Source: Acanthosepion lycidas
Lineage: Eukaryota > Mollusca > Cephalopoda > Sepiida > Sepiidae
Reading direction: 5' to 3'
Assembly: GCA_963932145.1 (NCBI GenBank)
Contig: OZ010611.1
Coordinates: 56,739,292 to 56,803,291, forward strand
DNA: 64,000 nucleotides
The notes under the pieces were generated by a model. It was not told where the DNA came from, made no database searches, and was given only the letters and a program-made list of their open reading frames with translations. This document shows positions 1-13,050 of the stretch, piece after piece; within the stretch, counting starts at the first letter, position 1, and each line of letters opens with the position of its first letter. The translations under genes were made by a program, and so were the position numbers.

Positions 1-200
1 TTATTTTTCATTCTAATTCATAGAAGTGGAGTAGCGTGCAATGGTGTCATCTCATTCAACAGTGAGTTAGGAGAAAAATTTGTGGGCACAAAATGGGTGA
101 TCAGTGTCTTATTCTCTTGTGTTTGTGCCTTATCTTTAGCTTTTTCTTCTATATTTAACTTTATGTAGAGGCTAGCCCCCTTTCTAAATCTTCGTTGAAA

Positions 201-1606
201 TTATTTTTCATTCTAATTCATAGAAATGGAATAGCGTGCAATGGTGTCGTCTCATACAACAGGGAGTTAGGAGAAAAATTTTGCGGGCACAAAATGGGTG
301 ATCAGTGTCTTATTCTCTTCTGTTTGTGCGTTGTCTTTAGCTTTTTCTTCTATATTTAACATTATGTAGAGGCTAGGCCCCTTTCTAAATCTTCGTTGAA
401 ATTATTTTTCCTTCTAATTCATAGAAATGGAGAAGCGTGCAATGGTGTCGTCTCATGCAACAGTGAGTTAGGAGAAAAATATTGTGGGCACAAAATGGTT
501 GATCTGTGTCTTATCCTCTTCTGTTTGTGCCTTGTCTTTAGCTTTTTCTTCTATATTTAACTTTATGTAGAGGCTAGGCCCCCCTCTAAATCTTGGTTGA
601 AATTATTTTTCATTCTAATTCATAGAAATGGAGTAGCGTGCAATGGTGTCGTCTCATACAACTGTAAATTAGGAGAAAAAATTTGTGAGCACAAAATGGG
701 TGATCAGTGACTTATTCTCTTCTGTTTGTGCCTTGTCTTTAGCTTTTTCTTCAATATTTAACATTATGTAGAGGCTAGGCCCCCCTCTAAATCTTGGTTG
801 AAATTATTTTTCATTCTAATTCATAGAAATGGAGTAGCGTGCAATGGTGTCGTCTCATACAACAGTGAGTTAGGAGAAAAATTTTGTGGGCACAAAATGG
901 GTGATCAGTGTCTTATTCTCTTCTGTTTGCGCCTAGTCTTTAGCTTTTTCTTCTATATTTAACTTTATGTAGAGGCTAGGCCCCTTTCTAAATCTTCGTT
1001 GAAATTATTTTTCCTTCTAATTCATAGAAATGGAGAAGCGTGCAATGGTGTCGTCTCATGCAACAGTGAGTTAGGAGAAAAATTTTGTGGGCACAAAATG
1101 GTTGATCTGTGTCTTATCCTCTTCTGTTTGTGCCTTGTCTTTAGCCTTTCTTCTATATTTAACTTTATGTAGAGGCTAGGCCCCCCTCTAAATCTTGGTT
1201 GAAATTATTTTTCATTCTAATTCATAGAAATGGAGTAGCGTGCAATGGTGTCGTCTCATACAACAGTGAGTTAGAAGAAAAAATTTGTGAGCACAAAATG
1301 GGTGGTCAGTGATTTATTCTCTTCTGTTTGCGCCTTGTCTTTAGCTTTTTCTTCTATATTTAACTTTATGTAGAGGCTAGTCCCCTTTCTAAATCTTGGT
1401 TGGAATTATTTTTCATTCTAATTCGTAGAAATGGAGTAGCGTGCAATGGTGTCGTCTCATACAACAGTGAGTTAGGAGAAAAAATTTGTGGGCACAAAAT
1501 GGGTGATCAGTGTCTTATTCTCTTCTGTTTGTGCGTTGTCTTTAGCTTTTTCTTCTATATTTAACATTATGTAGAGGGTAGGCCCCCCTCTAAATCTTGG
1601 TTGAAA
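201..1606. repeat. Seven-monomer higher-order repeat, copy 1 (1,406 bp)
   Basis: Monomers begin at 201, 402, 603, 804, 1005, 1205 and 1406. Each has its own diagnostic variants, and most recur 1,406 bp downstream in the same order: ACAGGGAG in the first, CCTTCTAATTC with GGAGAAGCG in the second and fifth, GTGAGCACA in the third, a shortened TTAGCCTTTC in the fifth, and TTAGAAGAAA with GGTGGTCAG in the sixth. The seventh (GTAGAAATGG after CTAATTC) instead resembles the monomer near 3013. The GGAGAAGCG subtype is almost confined to this end of the window. Confidence 0.85.
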
Positions 1607-2730
1607 TTATTTTTTATTCTAATTCATAGAAATGGAGTAGCGTGCAATGGTGTCGTCTCATACAACAGGGAGTTAGGAGAAAAATTTTGCGGGCACAAAA
1701 TGGGTGATCAGTGTCTTATTCTCTTCTGTTTGTGCGTTGTCTTTAGCTTTTTCTTCTATATTTAACATTATATAGAGGCTAGGCCCCTTTCTAAATCTTC
1801 GTTGAAATTATTTTTCCTTCTAATTCATAGAAATGGAGAAGCGTGCAATGGTGTCGTCTCATGCAACAGTGAGTTAGGAGAAAAATTTTGTGGGCACAAA
1901 ATGGTTGATCTGTGTCTTATCCTCTTCTGTTTGTGCCTTGTCTTTAGCTTTTTCTTCTATATTTAACTTTATGTAGAGGCTAGGCCCCCCTCTAAATCTT
2001 GGTTGAAATTATTTTTCATTCTAATTCATAGAAATGGAGTAGCGTGCAATGGTGTCGTCTCATACAACTGTGAATTAGGAGAAAAAATTTGTGAGCACAA
2101 AATGGGTGATCAGTGACTTATTCTCTTCTGTTTGTGCCTTGTCTTTAGCTTTTTCTTCAATATTTAACATTATGTAGAGGCTAGGCCCCCCTCTAAATCT
2201 TGGTTGAAATTATTTTTCATTCTAATTCATAGAAATGGAGTAGCGTGCAATGGTGTCGTCTCATACAACAGTGAGTTAGGAGAAAAATTTTGTGGGCACA
2301 AAATGGGTGATCAGTGTCTTATTCTCTTCTGTTTGCGCCTAGTCTTTAGCTTTTTCTTCTATATTTAACTTTATGTAGAGGCTAGGCCCCTTTCTAAATC
2401 TTCGTTGAAATTATTTTTCCTTCTAATTCATAGAAATGGAGAAGCGTGCAATGGTGTCGTCTCATGCAACAGTGAGTTAGGAGAAAAATTTTGTGGGCAC
2501 AAAATGGTTGATCTGTGTCTTATCCTCTTCTGTTTGTGCCTTGTCTTTAGCCTTTCTTCTATATTTAACTTTATGTAGAGGCTAGGCCCCCCTCTAAATC
2601 TTGGTTGAAATTATTTTTCATTCTAATTCATAGAAATGGAGTAGCGTGCAATGGTGTCGTCTCATACAACAGTGAGTTAGAAGAAAAAATTTGTGAGCAC
2701 AAAATGGGTGGTCAGTGACTTATTCTCTTC
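1607..2730. repeat. Seven-monomer higher-order repeat, partial copy 2
   Basis: Monomers at 1607, 1808, 2009, 2210, 2411 and 2611 repeat the order of 201-1405 at an offset of 1,406 bp, including the paired GGAGAAGCG monomers (402 to 1808, 1005 to 2411) and the TTAGAAG marker (1271 to 2677). Agreement is lost between about 2719 and 2770, inside the monomer that starts at 2611, so this copy is cut short. The end is approximate. Confidence 0.8.
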
Positions 2731-5730
2731 TGTTTGTGCCTTGTCTTTAGCTTTTTCTTCTATATTTAACATTATGTAGAGGCTAGGCCCCCTCTAAATC
2801 TTGGTTGAAATTATTTTTCATTCTAATTCATAGAAATGGAGTAGCGTGCAATGGTGTCGTCTCATACAACAGTGAGGTAGGAGAAAAAATTTGTTGGCAC
2901 AAAATGGGTGATCAGTGTCTTATTCTCTTCTGTTTGTGCCTTGTCTTTAGCTTTTTCTTCTATATTTAACTTTATATAGAGGCTAGTCCCCTTTCTAAAT
3001 CTTGGTTGGAATTATTTTTCATTCTAATTCGTAGAAATGGAGTAGCATGCAATGGTGTCGTCTCATACAACAGTGATTTACGAGAAAAAATTTGTGGGCA
3101 CAAAATGGGTGATCAGTGTCTTATTCTCTTCTGTTTGTGCCTTGTCTTTAGCTTTTTCTTCTATATTTAACTTTATGTAGAGGCTAGGCCCCCCTCTAAA
3201 TCTTGGTTGAAATTATTTTTCATTCTAATTCATAGAAATGGAGTAGGGTGCAATGGTGTGTTCTCATACAACAGTGAGTTAGTAGAAAAAATTTGTGGGC
3301 ACAAATTGGGTGATCAGTGTCTTTTTCTCTTCTGTTTGTACCTTGTCTTTAGCTTTTTCTTCTATATTTAACTTTATGTAGAGGCTAGGCCCCTTTCTAA
3401 ATGTTCGTTGGAATTATTTTTCATTCTAATTCATAGAAATGGAGTAGCGTGCAATGGTGTCGTCTCATACAACAGTGATTTAGTAGAAAAATTTGTGGGC
3501 ACAAAATGGGTGATCAGTGTCTTATTCTCTTCTGTTTGTACCCTGTCTTTAGCTTTTTCTTCTATATTTAACTTTATGTAGAGGCTAGGCCCCTTTCTAA
3601 ATGTTCGTTGGAATTATTTTTCATTCTCATTCATAGAAATGGAGTAGCGTGCAATGGTGTCGTCTCATACAACAGTGAGTTAGGAGAAAAAATTAGTGGG
3701 CACAAAATGGGTGATCAGTGTCTTATTCTCTTCTGTTTGTGCCTTGTCTTTAGCTTTTTCTTCTATATTTAACTTTATGTAGAGGCTAGGCCCCCCTCTA
3801 AATCTTGGTTGAAATTATTTTTCATTCTAATTCATAGAAATGGAGTAGCGTGCAATGGTGTCGTCTCATACAACAGTGAGGTAGTAGAAAAAATTTGTTG
3901 GCACAAAATGGGTGATCAGTGTCTTATTCTCTTCTGTTTGTGCCTTGTCTTTAGCTTTTTCTTCTATATTTAACTTTATATAGAGGCTAGTCCCCTTTCT
4001 AAATCTTGGTTGAAATTATTTTTCATTCTAATTCATAGAAATGGAGTAGGGTGCAATGGTGTCGTCTCATACAACAGTGAGTTAGTAGAAAAAATTTGTG
4101 GGCACAAAATGGGTGATCGGTGTCTTATTCTCTTCTGTTTGTACCTTGTCTTTAGCTTTTTCTTCTATATTTAACTTTATGTAGAGGCTAGGCCCCTTTC
4201 TAAATGTTCGTTGGAATTATTTTTCATTCTAATTCATAGAAATGGAGTAGCGTGCAATGGTGTCGTCTCATACAACAGTGAGTTAGGAGAAAAAATTTGT
4301 GGGCACAAAATGGGTGATCAGTGTCTTATTCTCTTCTGTTTGTGCCTTGTCTTTAGCTTTTTCTTCTATATTTAACTTTATGTAGAGGCTAGGCACCCCT
4401 CTAAATCTTGGTTGAAATTATTTTTCATTCTAATTAATAGAAATGGGGTAGCGTTCAATGGTGTTGTCTCATACAACAGTGAGTTAGGAGAAAAAATTTG
4501 TGCGCACAAAATGGGTGATCAGTGTTTATTCTCTTCTGTTTGTGCCTTGTCTTTAGCTTTTTCTTCTATATTTAACATTATGTAGAGGCTAGGCCCCCCT
4601 CTAAATCTTGGTTGAAATTATTTTTCATTCTAATTAATAGAAATGGAGTAGCGTGCAATTGTGTCATCTCATACAACAGTGTGTTAGGAGAAAAAATTTG
4701 TTGGCACAAAATGGGTGATCAGTGACTTATTCTCTTCTGTTTGTGCCTTGTCTTTAGCTTTTTCTTCTATATTTAACTTTATGTAGAGGCTAGGCCCCCC
4801 TCTAAATCTTGGTTGAAATTATTTTTCATTCTAATTAATAGAAATGGAGTAGCGTGCAATGGTGTCGTCTCATACAACAGTGAGTTAGTAGAAAAAATTT
4901 GTGGGCACAAAATGGGTCATCAGTGACTTGTTCTCATCTGTTTGTGCCTTGTCTTTAGCTTTTTCTTCTATATTTAACTTTATGTAGAGGCTAGGCACCC
5001 CTCTAAATCTGGCTTGAAATTATTTTTCATTCTAATTCATAGAAATGGAGAAGCGTGCAATGGTGTCGTCTCATACAACAGTGAGGTAGGAGAAAAAATT
5101 TGTTGGCACAAAATGGGTGATCAGTGTCTTATTCTCTTCTGTTTGTGCCTTGTCTTTAGCTTTTTCTTCTATATTTAACTTTATATAGAGGCTAGTCCCC
5201 TTTCTAAATCTTGGTTGGAATTATTTTTCATTCTAATTCATAGAAATGGAGTAGCGTGCAATGGTGTCGTCTCATACAACAGTGAGTTAGGAGAAAAAAT
5301 TTGTGGGCACAAAATGGGTGATCAGTGTCTTATTCTCTTCTGTTTGTGCCTTGTCTTTAGCTTTTTCTTCTATATTTAACATTATGTAGAGGCTAGGCCC
5401 CCCTCTAAATCTTGGTTTAAATTATTTTTCATTCTAATTAATAGAAATGTAGTAGCGATCAAAGGTGTCGTCTCAAACAACAGTGAGTTAGGAGAAAAAA
5501 TTTGTGGGCACAAAATGGGTGATCAGTGTCTTATTCTCTTCTGTTTGGGCCTTGTCTTTAGCTTTTTCTTCTATATTTAACTTTATGTTGAGGCTAGTCC
5601 CCTTTCTAAATCTTGGTTGGAATTATTTTTCATTCTAATTCATAGAAATGGAGTAGCGTGCAATGGTGTCGTCTCATACAACAGTGAGTTAGGAGAAAAA
5701 ATTTGTGGGCACAAAATGGGTGATCAGTGT
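2731..5730. repeat. Mixed satellite monomers without a clean higher-order unit
   Basis: About 15 monomers of several subtypes. A four-monomer offset of about 803 bp links the GGAGTAGGGTGC copies near 3240 and 4043. Three monomers from 4418 to about 5022 (GGGGTAGCGTTC, then CAATTGTG with GTGTTAGGAG, then ACTTGTTCTCATC) reappear at 5823 to about 6427, an offset of 1,405 bp. Three copies read TTCGTTGGAA at 3404, 3604 and 4207. No gene or unrelated sequence is seen. Confidence 0.75.
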
Positions 5731-8700
5731 TTATTCTCTTCTGTTTGTGCCTTGTCTTTCTCTTTTTCTTCTATATCTAACTTTATGTAGAGGCTAGGCA
5801 CCCCTCTAAATCTTGGTTGAAATTATTTTTCATTCTAATTAATAGAAATGGGGTAGCGTTCAATGGTGTCGTCTCATACAACAGTGAGTTAGGAGAAAAA
5901 ATTTGTGGGCACAAAATGGGTGATCAGTGTTTATTCTCTTCTGTTTGTGCCTTGTCTTTAGCTTTTTCTTCTATATTTAACATTATGTAGAGGCTAGGCC
6001 CCTCTCTAAATCTTGGTTGAAATTATTTTTCATTCTAATTAATAGAAATGGAGTAGCGTGCAATTGTGTCGTCTCATACAACAGTGTGTTAGGAGAAAAA
6101 ATTTGTTGGCACAAAATGGGTGATCAGTGACTTATTCTCTTCTGTTTGTGCCTTGTCTTTAGCTTTTTCTTCTATATTTAACTTTATGTAGAGGCTAGGC
6201 CCCCCTCTAAATCTTGGTTGAAATTATTTTTCATTCTAATTAATAGAAATGGAGTAGCGTGCAATGGTGTCGTCTCATACAACAGTGAGTTAGTAGAAAA
6301 AATTTGTGGGCACAAAATGGGTGATCAGTGACTTGTTCTCATCTGTTTGTGCCTTGTCTTTAGCTTTTTCTTCTATATTTAACTTTATGTAGAGGCTAGG
6401 CACCCCTCTAAATCTGGCTTGAAATTATTTTTCATTCTAATTCATAGATATAGGGTAGCATCCAATGGTGTTGTCTCATACAACTGTGAGTTAGTAGAAA
6501 AAATTTGTGGGCACAAAATGGGTGATCAGTGTCTTATTCTCTTCTGTTTGTACCTTGTCTTTAACTTTTTCTTCTATATTTAACTTTATGTAGAGGCTAG
6601 GCCCCTTTCTAAATCTTGGTTGGAATTATTTTTCATTCTAATACATAGAAATGGTGTAGCGTGCAATGGTGTCGTCTCATACAACAGTGAGTTAGGAGAC
6701 AAAATTTGTGGGCACAAAATGGATGATCAGTGTCTTATTCTCTTCTGTTTGTGCCTTGTCTTTAGCTTTTTCTTCTATATTTAACATTATGTAGAGGATA
6801 GGCCCCCCTCTAAATCTTGGTTGAAATTATTTTTCATTCTAATTCATAGAAATGGAGTAGCGTGCAATGATGTCGTCTCATACAACGGTGAGGTAGGAGA
6901 AAATATTTGTTGGCACAAAATGGGTGATCAAAGTCTTATTCTCTTCTGTTTGTGCCTTGTCTTTAGCTTTTTCTTCTATATTTAACTTTATGTAGAGGCT
7001 AGGTCCCCCTCTAAATCTTGGTTGAAATTATTTTTCATTCTAATTAATAGAAATGCAGTAGCGATCAAAGGTGTCGTCTCAAACAACAATGAGTTAGGAA
7101 AAAAAATTTGAGGGCAGAAAATGGGTGATCAGTGTCTTATTCTCTTCTGTTTGTGCCTTGTCTTTAGCTTTTTCTTCTATATTTAACTTTATGTAGAGGC
7201 TAAGCCCCCCTCTAAATCATGGTTGAAATTATTTTTCATTCTAATCAATAGAAATGGAGTAGCGTGCAATGGTGTCGTCTCATACAACTGTGAGTTAGCA
7301 GATAAAATTTGTGGGCACAAAATGGGTGATCAATGTCTTATTCTCTTCTGTTTATGCCTTGTCTTTAGCTTTTTCTTCTATATTTAACTTTATGTAGAGG
7401 CTAGGACCCCTCTAAATCTTGGTTGAAATTATTTTTCATTCTAATTCATAGAAATGGAGTAGCGTGCAATGGTGTCGTCTCATACAACAGTGAGGTAGGA
7501 GAAAAAATTTGTTGGCACAAAATGGGTGATCAGTGTCTTATTCTCTTCTGTTTGTGCCTTGTCTTTAGCTTTTTCTTCTATATTTAACTTTATGTAGAGG
7601 CTAGGCCCCCCTCTAAATCTTGGTTCAAATTATTTTTCATTCTAATTCATAGAAATGGAGTAGCGTGCAATGGTGTCGTCTCATACAACTGTGAGTTAGC
7701 AGATAAAATTTGTGGGCACAAAATGGGTGATCAATGTCTTATTCTCTTCTGTTTATGCCTTGTCTTTAGCTTTTTCTTCTATATTTAACTTTATGTAGAG
7801 GGTAGGACCCCCTCTAAATCTTGGTTGAAATTATTTTTCATTCTAATTCATAGAAATAGAGTAGCGTGCAATGGTGTCGTCTCATACAACAGTGAGGTAG
7901 GAGAAAAATTTGTTGTCACAAAATGGGTGATCAGTGTCTTATTCTCTTCTGTTTGTGCCTTGTCTTTAGCTTTTTCTTCTATATTTAACTTTATGTAGAG
8001 GCTAGGCCCCCCTCTAAATCTTGGTTGAAATTATTTTTCATTCTAATTAATAGAAATGGAGTAGCGTGCAATGGTTTCGTCTCATACAACTGTGATTTAG
8101 CAGATAAAATTTGTGGGCACAAAATGGGTGATCAGAGTCTTATTCTCTTCTGTTTATGCCTTGTCTTTAGCTTTTTCTTCTATATTTAACTTTATGTAGA
8201 GGCAAGGCCGCCCTCTAAATCTTGGTTGAAATTATTTTTCATTCTAATTAATAGAAATGGGGTAGCGTTCAATGGTGTCGTCTCATACAACAGTGAGTTA
8301 GGAGAAAAAATTTGTGGGCACAAAATGGGTGATCAGTGTTTATTCTCTTCTGTTTGTGCCTTGTCTTTAGCTTTTTCTTCTATATTTAACATTATGTAGA
8401 GGCTAGGCCCCCCTCTAAATCTTGGTTGAAATTATTTTTCATTCTAATTAATAGAAATGGAGTAGCGTGCAATTGTGTCGTCTCATACAACAGTGTGTTA
8501 AAAGAAAAAATTTGTTGGCACAAAATGGGTGATCAGTGACTTATTCTCTTCTGTTTGTGCCTTGTCTTTAGCTTTTTCTTCTATATTTAACTTTATGTAG
8601 AGGCTAGGCCCCCCTCTAAATCTTGGTTGAAATTATTTTTCATTCTAATTAATAGAAATGGAGTAGCGTGAATTGGTGTCGTCTCATACAACAGTGAGTT

Positions 8701-10549
8701 AGTAGAAAAAATTTGTGGGCACAAAATGGGTGATCAGTGACTTTTTCTCATCTGTTTGTGCCTTGTCTTTAGCTTTTTCTTCTATATTTAACTTTATGTA
8801 GAGGCTAGGCACCCCTATAAATCTGGCTTGAAATTATTTTTCATTCTAATTCATAGATATAGGGTAGCATCCAATGGTGTTGTCTCATACAACTGTGAGT
8901 TAGGAGAAAAAATTTGTGGGCACAAAATGGGTGATCAGTGTCTTATTCTCTTCTGTTTGTGCCTTGTCTTTAGCATTTTCTTCTATATTTAACATTATGT
9001 AGAGGCTAGGCCCCCTCTAAATCTTGGTTGAAATTATTTTTCATTCTAATTCATAGAAATGGAGTAGCGTGCAATGGTGTCGTCTCATACAACAGTGAGT
9101 TAGGAGAAAAAATTTGTGGGCACAAAATGGGTGATCAGTGTCTTATTCTCTTCTGTTTTTGCCTTGTCTTTAGCTTTTTCTTCGATATTTAACTTTATGT
9201 AGAGGCTAGGCCCCCCTCTAAATCTTGGTTGAAATTATTTTTCATTCTAATTCATAGAAATGGAGTAGCGTGCAATGGTGTCGTCTCATGCAACAGTGAG
9301 TTAGTAGAAAAAATTTGTGGGCACAAAATGGGTGATCAGTGACTTATTCTCTTCTGTTTGTACCTTGTCTTTAGCTTTTTCTTCTATATTTAACTTTATG
9401 TAGAGTCTAGGACCCTTTCTAAATCTTGGTTGGAATTATTTTTCATTCTAATTCATAGAAATGGAGTAGCGTGCAATGGTGTCGTCTCATACAACAGTGA
9501 GTTAGGAGAAAAAATTTGTGGGCACAAAATGGATGATCAGTGTCTTATTCTCTTCTGTTTGTGCCTTGTCTTTAGCTTTTTCTTCTATATTTAACATTAT
9601 GTAGAGGATAGGCCCCCCTCTAAATCTTGGTTGAAATTATTTTTCATTCTAATTCATAGAAATGGAGTAGCGTGCAATGGTGTCGTCTCATACAACGGTG
9701 AGGTGGGAGAAAATATTTGTTGGCACAAAATGGGTGATCAGTGTCTTATTCTCTTCTGTTTGTGCCTTGTCTTTAGCTTTTTCTTCTATATTTAACTTTA
9801 TATAGAGGCTAGGTCCCCCTCTAAATCTTGGTTGAAATTATTTTTCATTCTAATTAATAGAAATGGAGTAGCGATCAAAGGTGTCGTCTCAAACAACAAT
9901 GAGTTAAAAAAAAAAATTTGTGGGCACAAAATGGGTGATCAGTGTCTTATTGTCTTCTGTTTGTGCCTTGTCTTTAGCTTTTTCTTCTATATTTAACTTT
10001 ATGTAGAGGCTAGGCCCCTTTCTAAATCTTCGTTGAAATTATTTTTCATTCTAATTAATAGAAATGGAGTAGCATGCAATGGTGTCGTCTCATACAACAG
10101 TGAGTTAGGAGAAAAAATTTGTTGGCACAAAATGGGTGATCAGTGTCTTATTCTCTTCTGTTTGTGCCTTGTCTTTAGCTTTTTCTTCTATATTTGACTT
10201 TATGTAGAGGCTAGGCAACCCTCTAAATCTTGGTTGAAATTATTTTTCATTCTACTTCATAGAAATGGAGTAGCGTGCAATGGTGTCGTCTCAAACAACA
10301 GTGAGTTAGGAAAAAAAATTTGTGGGCACAAAATGGGTGGTCAGTGTCTTATTCTCTTCTGTTTGTGCCTTGTCTTTAGCTTTTTCTTCTATATTTAACT
10401 TTATGTAGAGGCTAGGACCCTTTCTAAATCTTCGTTGAAATTATTTTTCATTCTAATTAATAGAAATGGAGTAGCGTGCAATGGTGTCATCTCATACAAC
10501 AGTGAGTTAGGAGAAAAAATTTGTTGGCACAAAATGGGTGATCAGTGTC
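5731..10549. repeat. 24-monomer block, copy 1 (4,819 bp)
   Basis: Ordered variant monomers recur at a fixed offset of 4,819 bp up to about 8231 and of 5,220 bp from 8232 onward. Anchors include TTGTCTTTCTC with TATATCTAAC (5751 and 10570), GGGGTAGCGTTC (5823 and 10642), GATATAGGGTAGCATCC (about 6446 and 11265) and GTAGAGGATAGG (about 6791 and 11610). Shared sequence starts at 5731, matching 10550, about position 110 of its monomer. The copies are very similar; I noted only scattered single-base differences, for example near 6655, 6701, 7095, 7112 and 7626. Confidence 0.85.
7229..8231. repeat. Two-monomer alternation inside the 24-monomer block
   Basis: Monomers starting at 7229, 7630 and 8031 carry TTAGCAGATAAAAT and GTTTATGCC. 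They alternate at 401-bp spacing with monomers carrying GTGAGGTAGG and TTTGTTGGCAC. The third pair lacks its second member here, whereas the copy at 12048 keeps it at 13051. The same subtype pair reappears near 22732-23130, close to the 12 kb version, including the rare TTATTTTCTTCTG. Confidence 0.8.
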
Positions 10550-13050
10550 TTATTCTCTTCTGTTTGTGCCTTGTCTTTCTCTTTTTCTTCTATATCTAAC
10601 TTTATGTAGAGGCTAGGCACCCCTCTAAATCTTGGTTGAAATTATTTTTCATTCTAATTAATAGAAATGGGGTAGCGTTCAATGGTGTCGTCTCATACAA
10701 CAGTGAGTTAGGAGAAAAAATTTGTGGGCACAAAATGGGTGATCAGTGTTTATTCTCTTCTGTTTGTGCCTTGTCTTTAGCTTTTTCTTCTATATTTAAC
10801 ATTATGTAGAGGCTAGGCCCCTCTCTAAATCTTGGTTGAAATTATTTTTCATTCTAATTAATAGAAATGGAGTAGCGTGCAATTGTGTCGTCTCATACAA
10901 CAGTGTGTTAGGAGAAAAAATTTGTTGGCACAAAATGGGTGATCAGTGACTTATTCTCTTCTGTTTGTGCCTTGTCTTTAGCTTTTTCTTCTATATTTAA
11001 CTTTATGTAGAGGCTAAGCCCCCCTCTAAATCTTGGTTGAAATTATTTTTCATTCTAATTAATAGAAATGGAGTAGCGTGCAATGGTGTCGTCTCATACA
11101 ACAGTGAGTTAGTAGAAAAAATTTGTGGGCACAAAATGGGTGATCAGTGACTTGTTCTCATCTGTTTGTGCCTTGTCTTTAGCTTTTTCTTCTATATTTA
11201 ACTTTATGTAGAGGCTAGGCACCCCTCTAAATCTGGCTTGAAATTATTTTTCATTCTAATTCATAGATATAGGGTAGCATCCAATGGTGTTGTCTCATAC
11301 AACTGTGAGTTAGTAGAAAAAATTTGTGGGCACAAAATGGGTGATCAGTGTCTTATTCTCTTCTGTTTGTACCTTGTCTTTAACTTTTTCTTCTATATTT
11401 AACTTTATGTAGAGGCTAGGCCCCTTTCTAAATCTTGGTTGGAATTATTTTTCATTCTAATACATAGAAATGGAGTAGCGTGCAATGGTGTCGTCTCATA
11501 CAACAGTGAGTTAGGAGAAAAAATTTGTGGGCACAAAATGGATGATCAGTGTCTTATTCTCTTCTGTTTGTGCCTTGTCTTTAGCTTTTTCTTCTATATT
11601 TAACATTATGTAGAGGATAGGCCCCCCTCTAAATCTTGGTTGAAATTATTTTTCATTCTAATTCATAGAAATGGAGTAGCGTGCAATGATGTCGTCTCAT
11701 ACAACGGTGAGGTAGGAGAAAATATTTGTTGGCACAAAATGGGTGATCAAAGTCTTATTCTCTTCTGTTTGTGCCTTGTCTTTAGCTTTTTCTTCTATAT
11801 TTAACTTTATGTAGAGGCTAGGTCCCCCTCTAAATCTTGGTTGAAATTATTTTTCATTCTAATTAATAGAAATGCAGTAGCGATCAAAGGTGTCGTCTCA
11901 AACAACAATGAGTGAGGAAAAAAAATTTGTGGGCAGAAAATGGGTGATCAGTGTCTTATTCTCTTCTGTTTGTGCCTTGTCTTTAGCTTTTTCTTCTATA
12001 TTTAACTTTATGTAGAGGCTAAGCCCCCCTCTAAATCATGGTTGAAATTATTTTTCATTCTAATCAATAGAAATGGAGTAGCGTGCAATGGTGTCGTCTC
12101 ATACAACTGTGAGTTAGCAGATAAAATTTGTGGGCACAAAATGGGTGATCAATGTCTTATTCTCTTCTGTTTATGCCTTGTCTTTAGCTTTTTCTTCTAT
12201 ATTTAACTTTATGTAGAGGCTAGGACCCCTCTAAATCTTGGTTGAAATTATTTTTCATTCTAATTCATAGAAATGGAGTAGCGTGCAATGGTGTCGTCTC
12301 ATACAACAGTGAGGTAGGAGAAAAAATTTGTTGGCACAAAATGGGTGATCAGTGTCTTATTTTCTTCTGTTTGTGCCTTGTCTTTAGCTTTTTCTTCTAT
12401 ATTTAACTTTATGTAGAGGCTAGGCCCCCCTCTAAATCTTGGTTGAAATTATTTTTCATTCTAATTCATAGAAATGGAGTAGCGTGCAATGGTGTCGTCT
12501 CATACAACTGTGAGTTAGCAGATAAAATTTGTGGGCACAAAATGGGTGATCAATGTCTTATTCTCTTCTGTTTATGCCTTGTCTTTAGCTTTTTCTTCTA
12601 TATTTAACTTTATGTAGAGGGTAGGACCCCCTCTAAATCTTGGTTGAAATTATTTTTCATTCTAATTCATAGAAATAGAGTAGCGTGCAATGGTGTCGTC
12701 TCATACAACAGTGAGGTAGGAGAAAAATTTGTTGTCACAAAATGGGTGATCAGTGTCTTATTCTCTTCTGTTTGTGCCTTGTCTTTAGCTTTTTCTTCTA
12801 TATTTAACTTTATGTAGAGGCTAGGCCCCCCTCTAAATCTTGGTTGAAATTATTTTTCATTCTAATTAATAGAAATGCAGTAGCGTGCAATGGTTTCGTC
12901 TCATACAACTGTGATTTAGCAGATAAAATTTGTGGGCACAAAATGGGTGATCAGAGTCTTATTCTCTTCTGTTTATGCCTTGTCTTTAGCTTTTTCTTCT
13001 ATATTTAACTTTATGTAGAGGCAAGGCCCCCCTCTAAATCTTGGTTGAAA

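Noticed and set aside
128-160. Possible promoter-like TATATTTAAC or terminator-like T-runs in each monomer
   Set aside because: They are simply part of the A/T-rich repeat unit and recur some 300 times without any adjacent gene. Nothing in the sequence supports a regulatory role.
3404-3413. TTCGTTGGAA, also at 3604-3613 and 4207-4216, resembling the first part of a CENP-B box
   Set aside because: The second essential part (CGGG) is absent; the following bases are TTATTTTT. The majority form TTGGTTGAAA fits even less. I take it as a chance resemblance.
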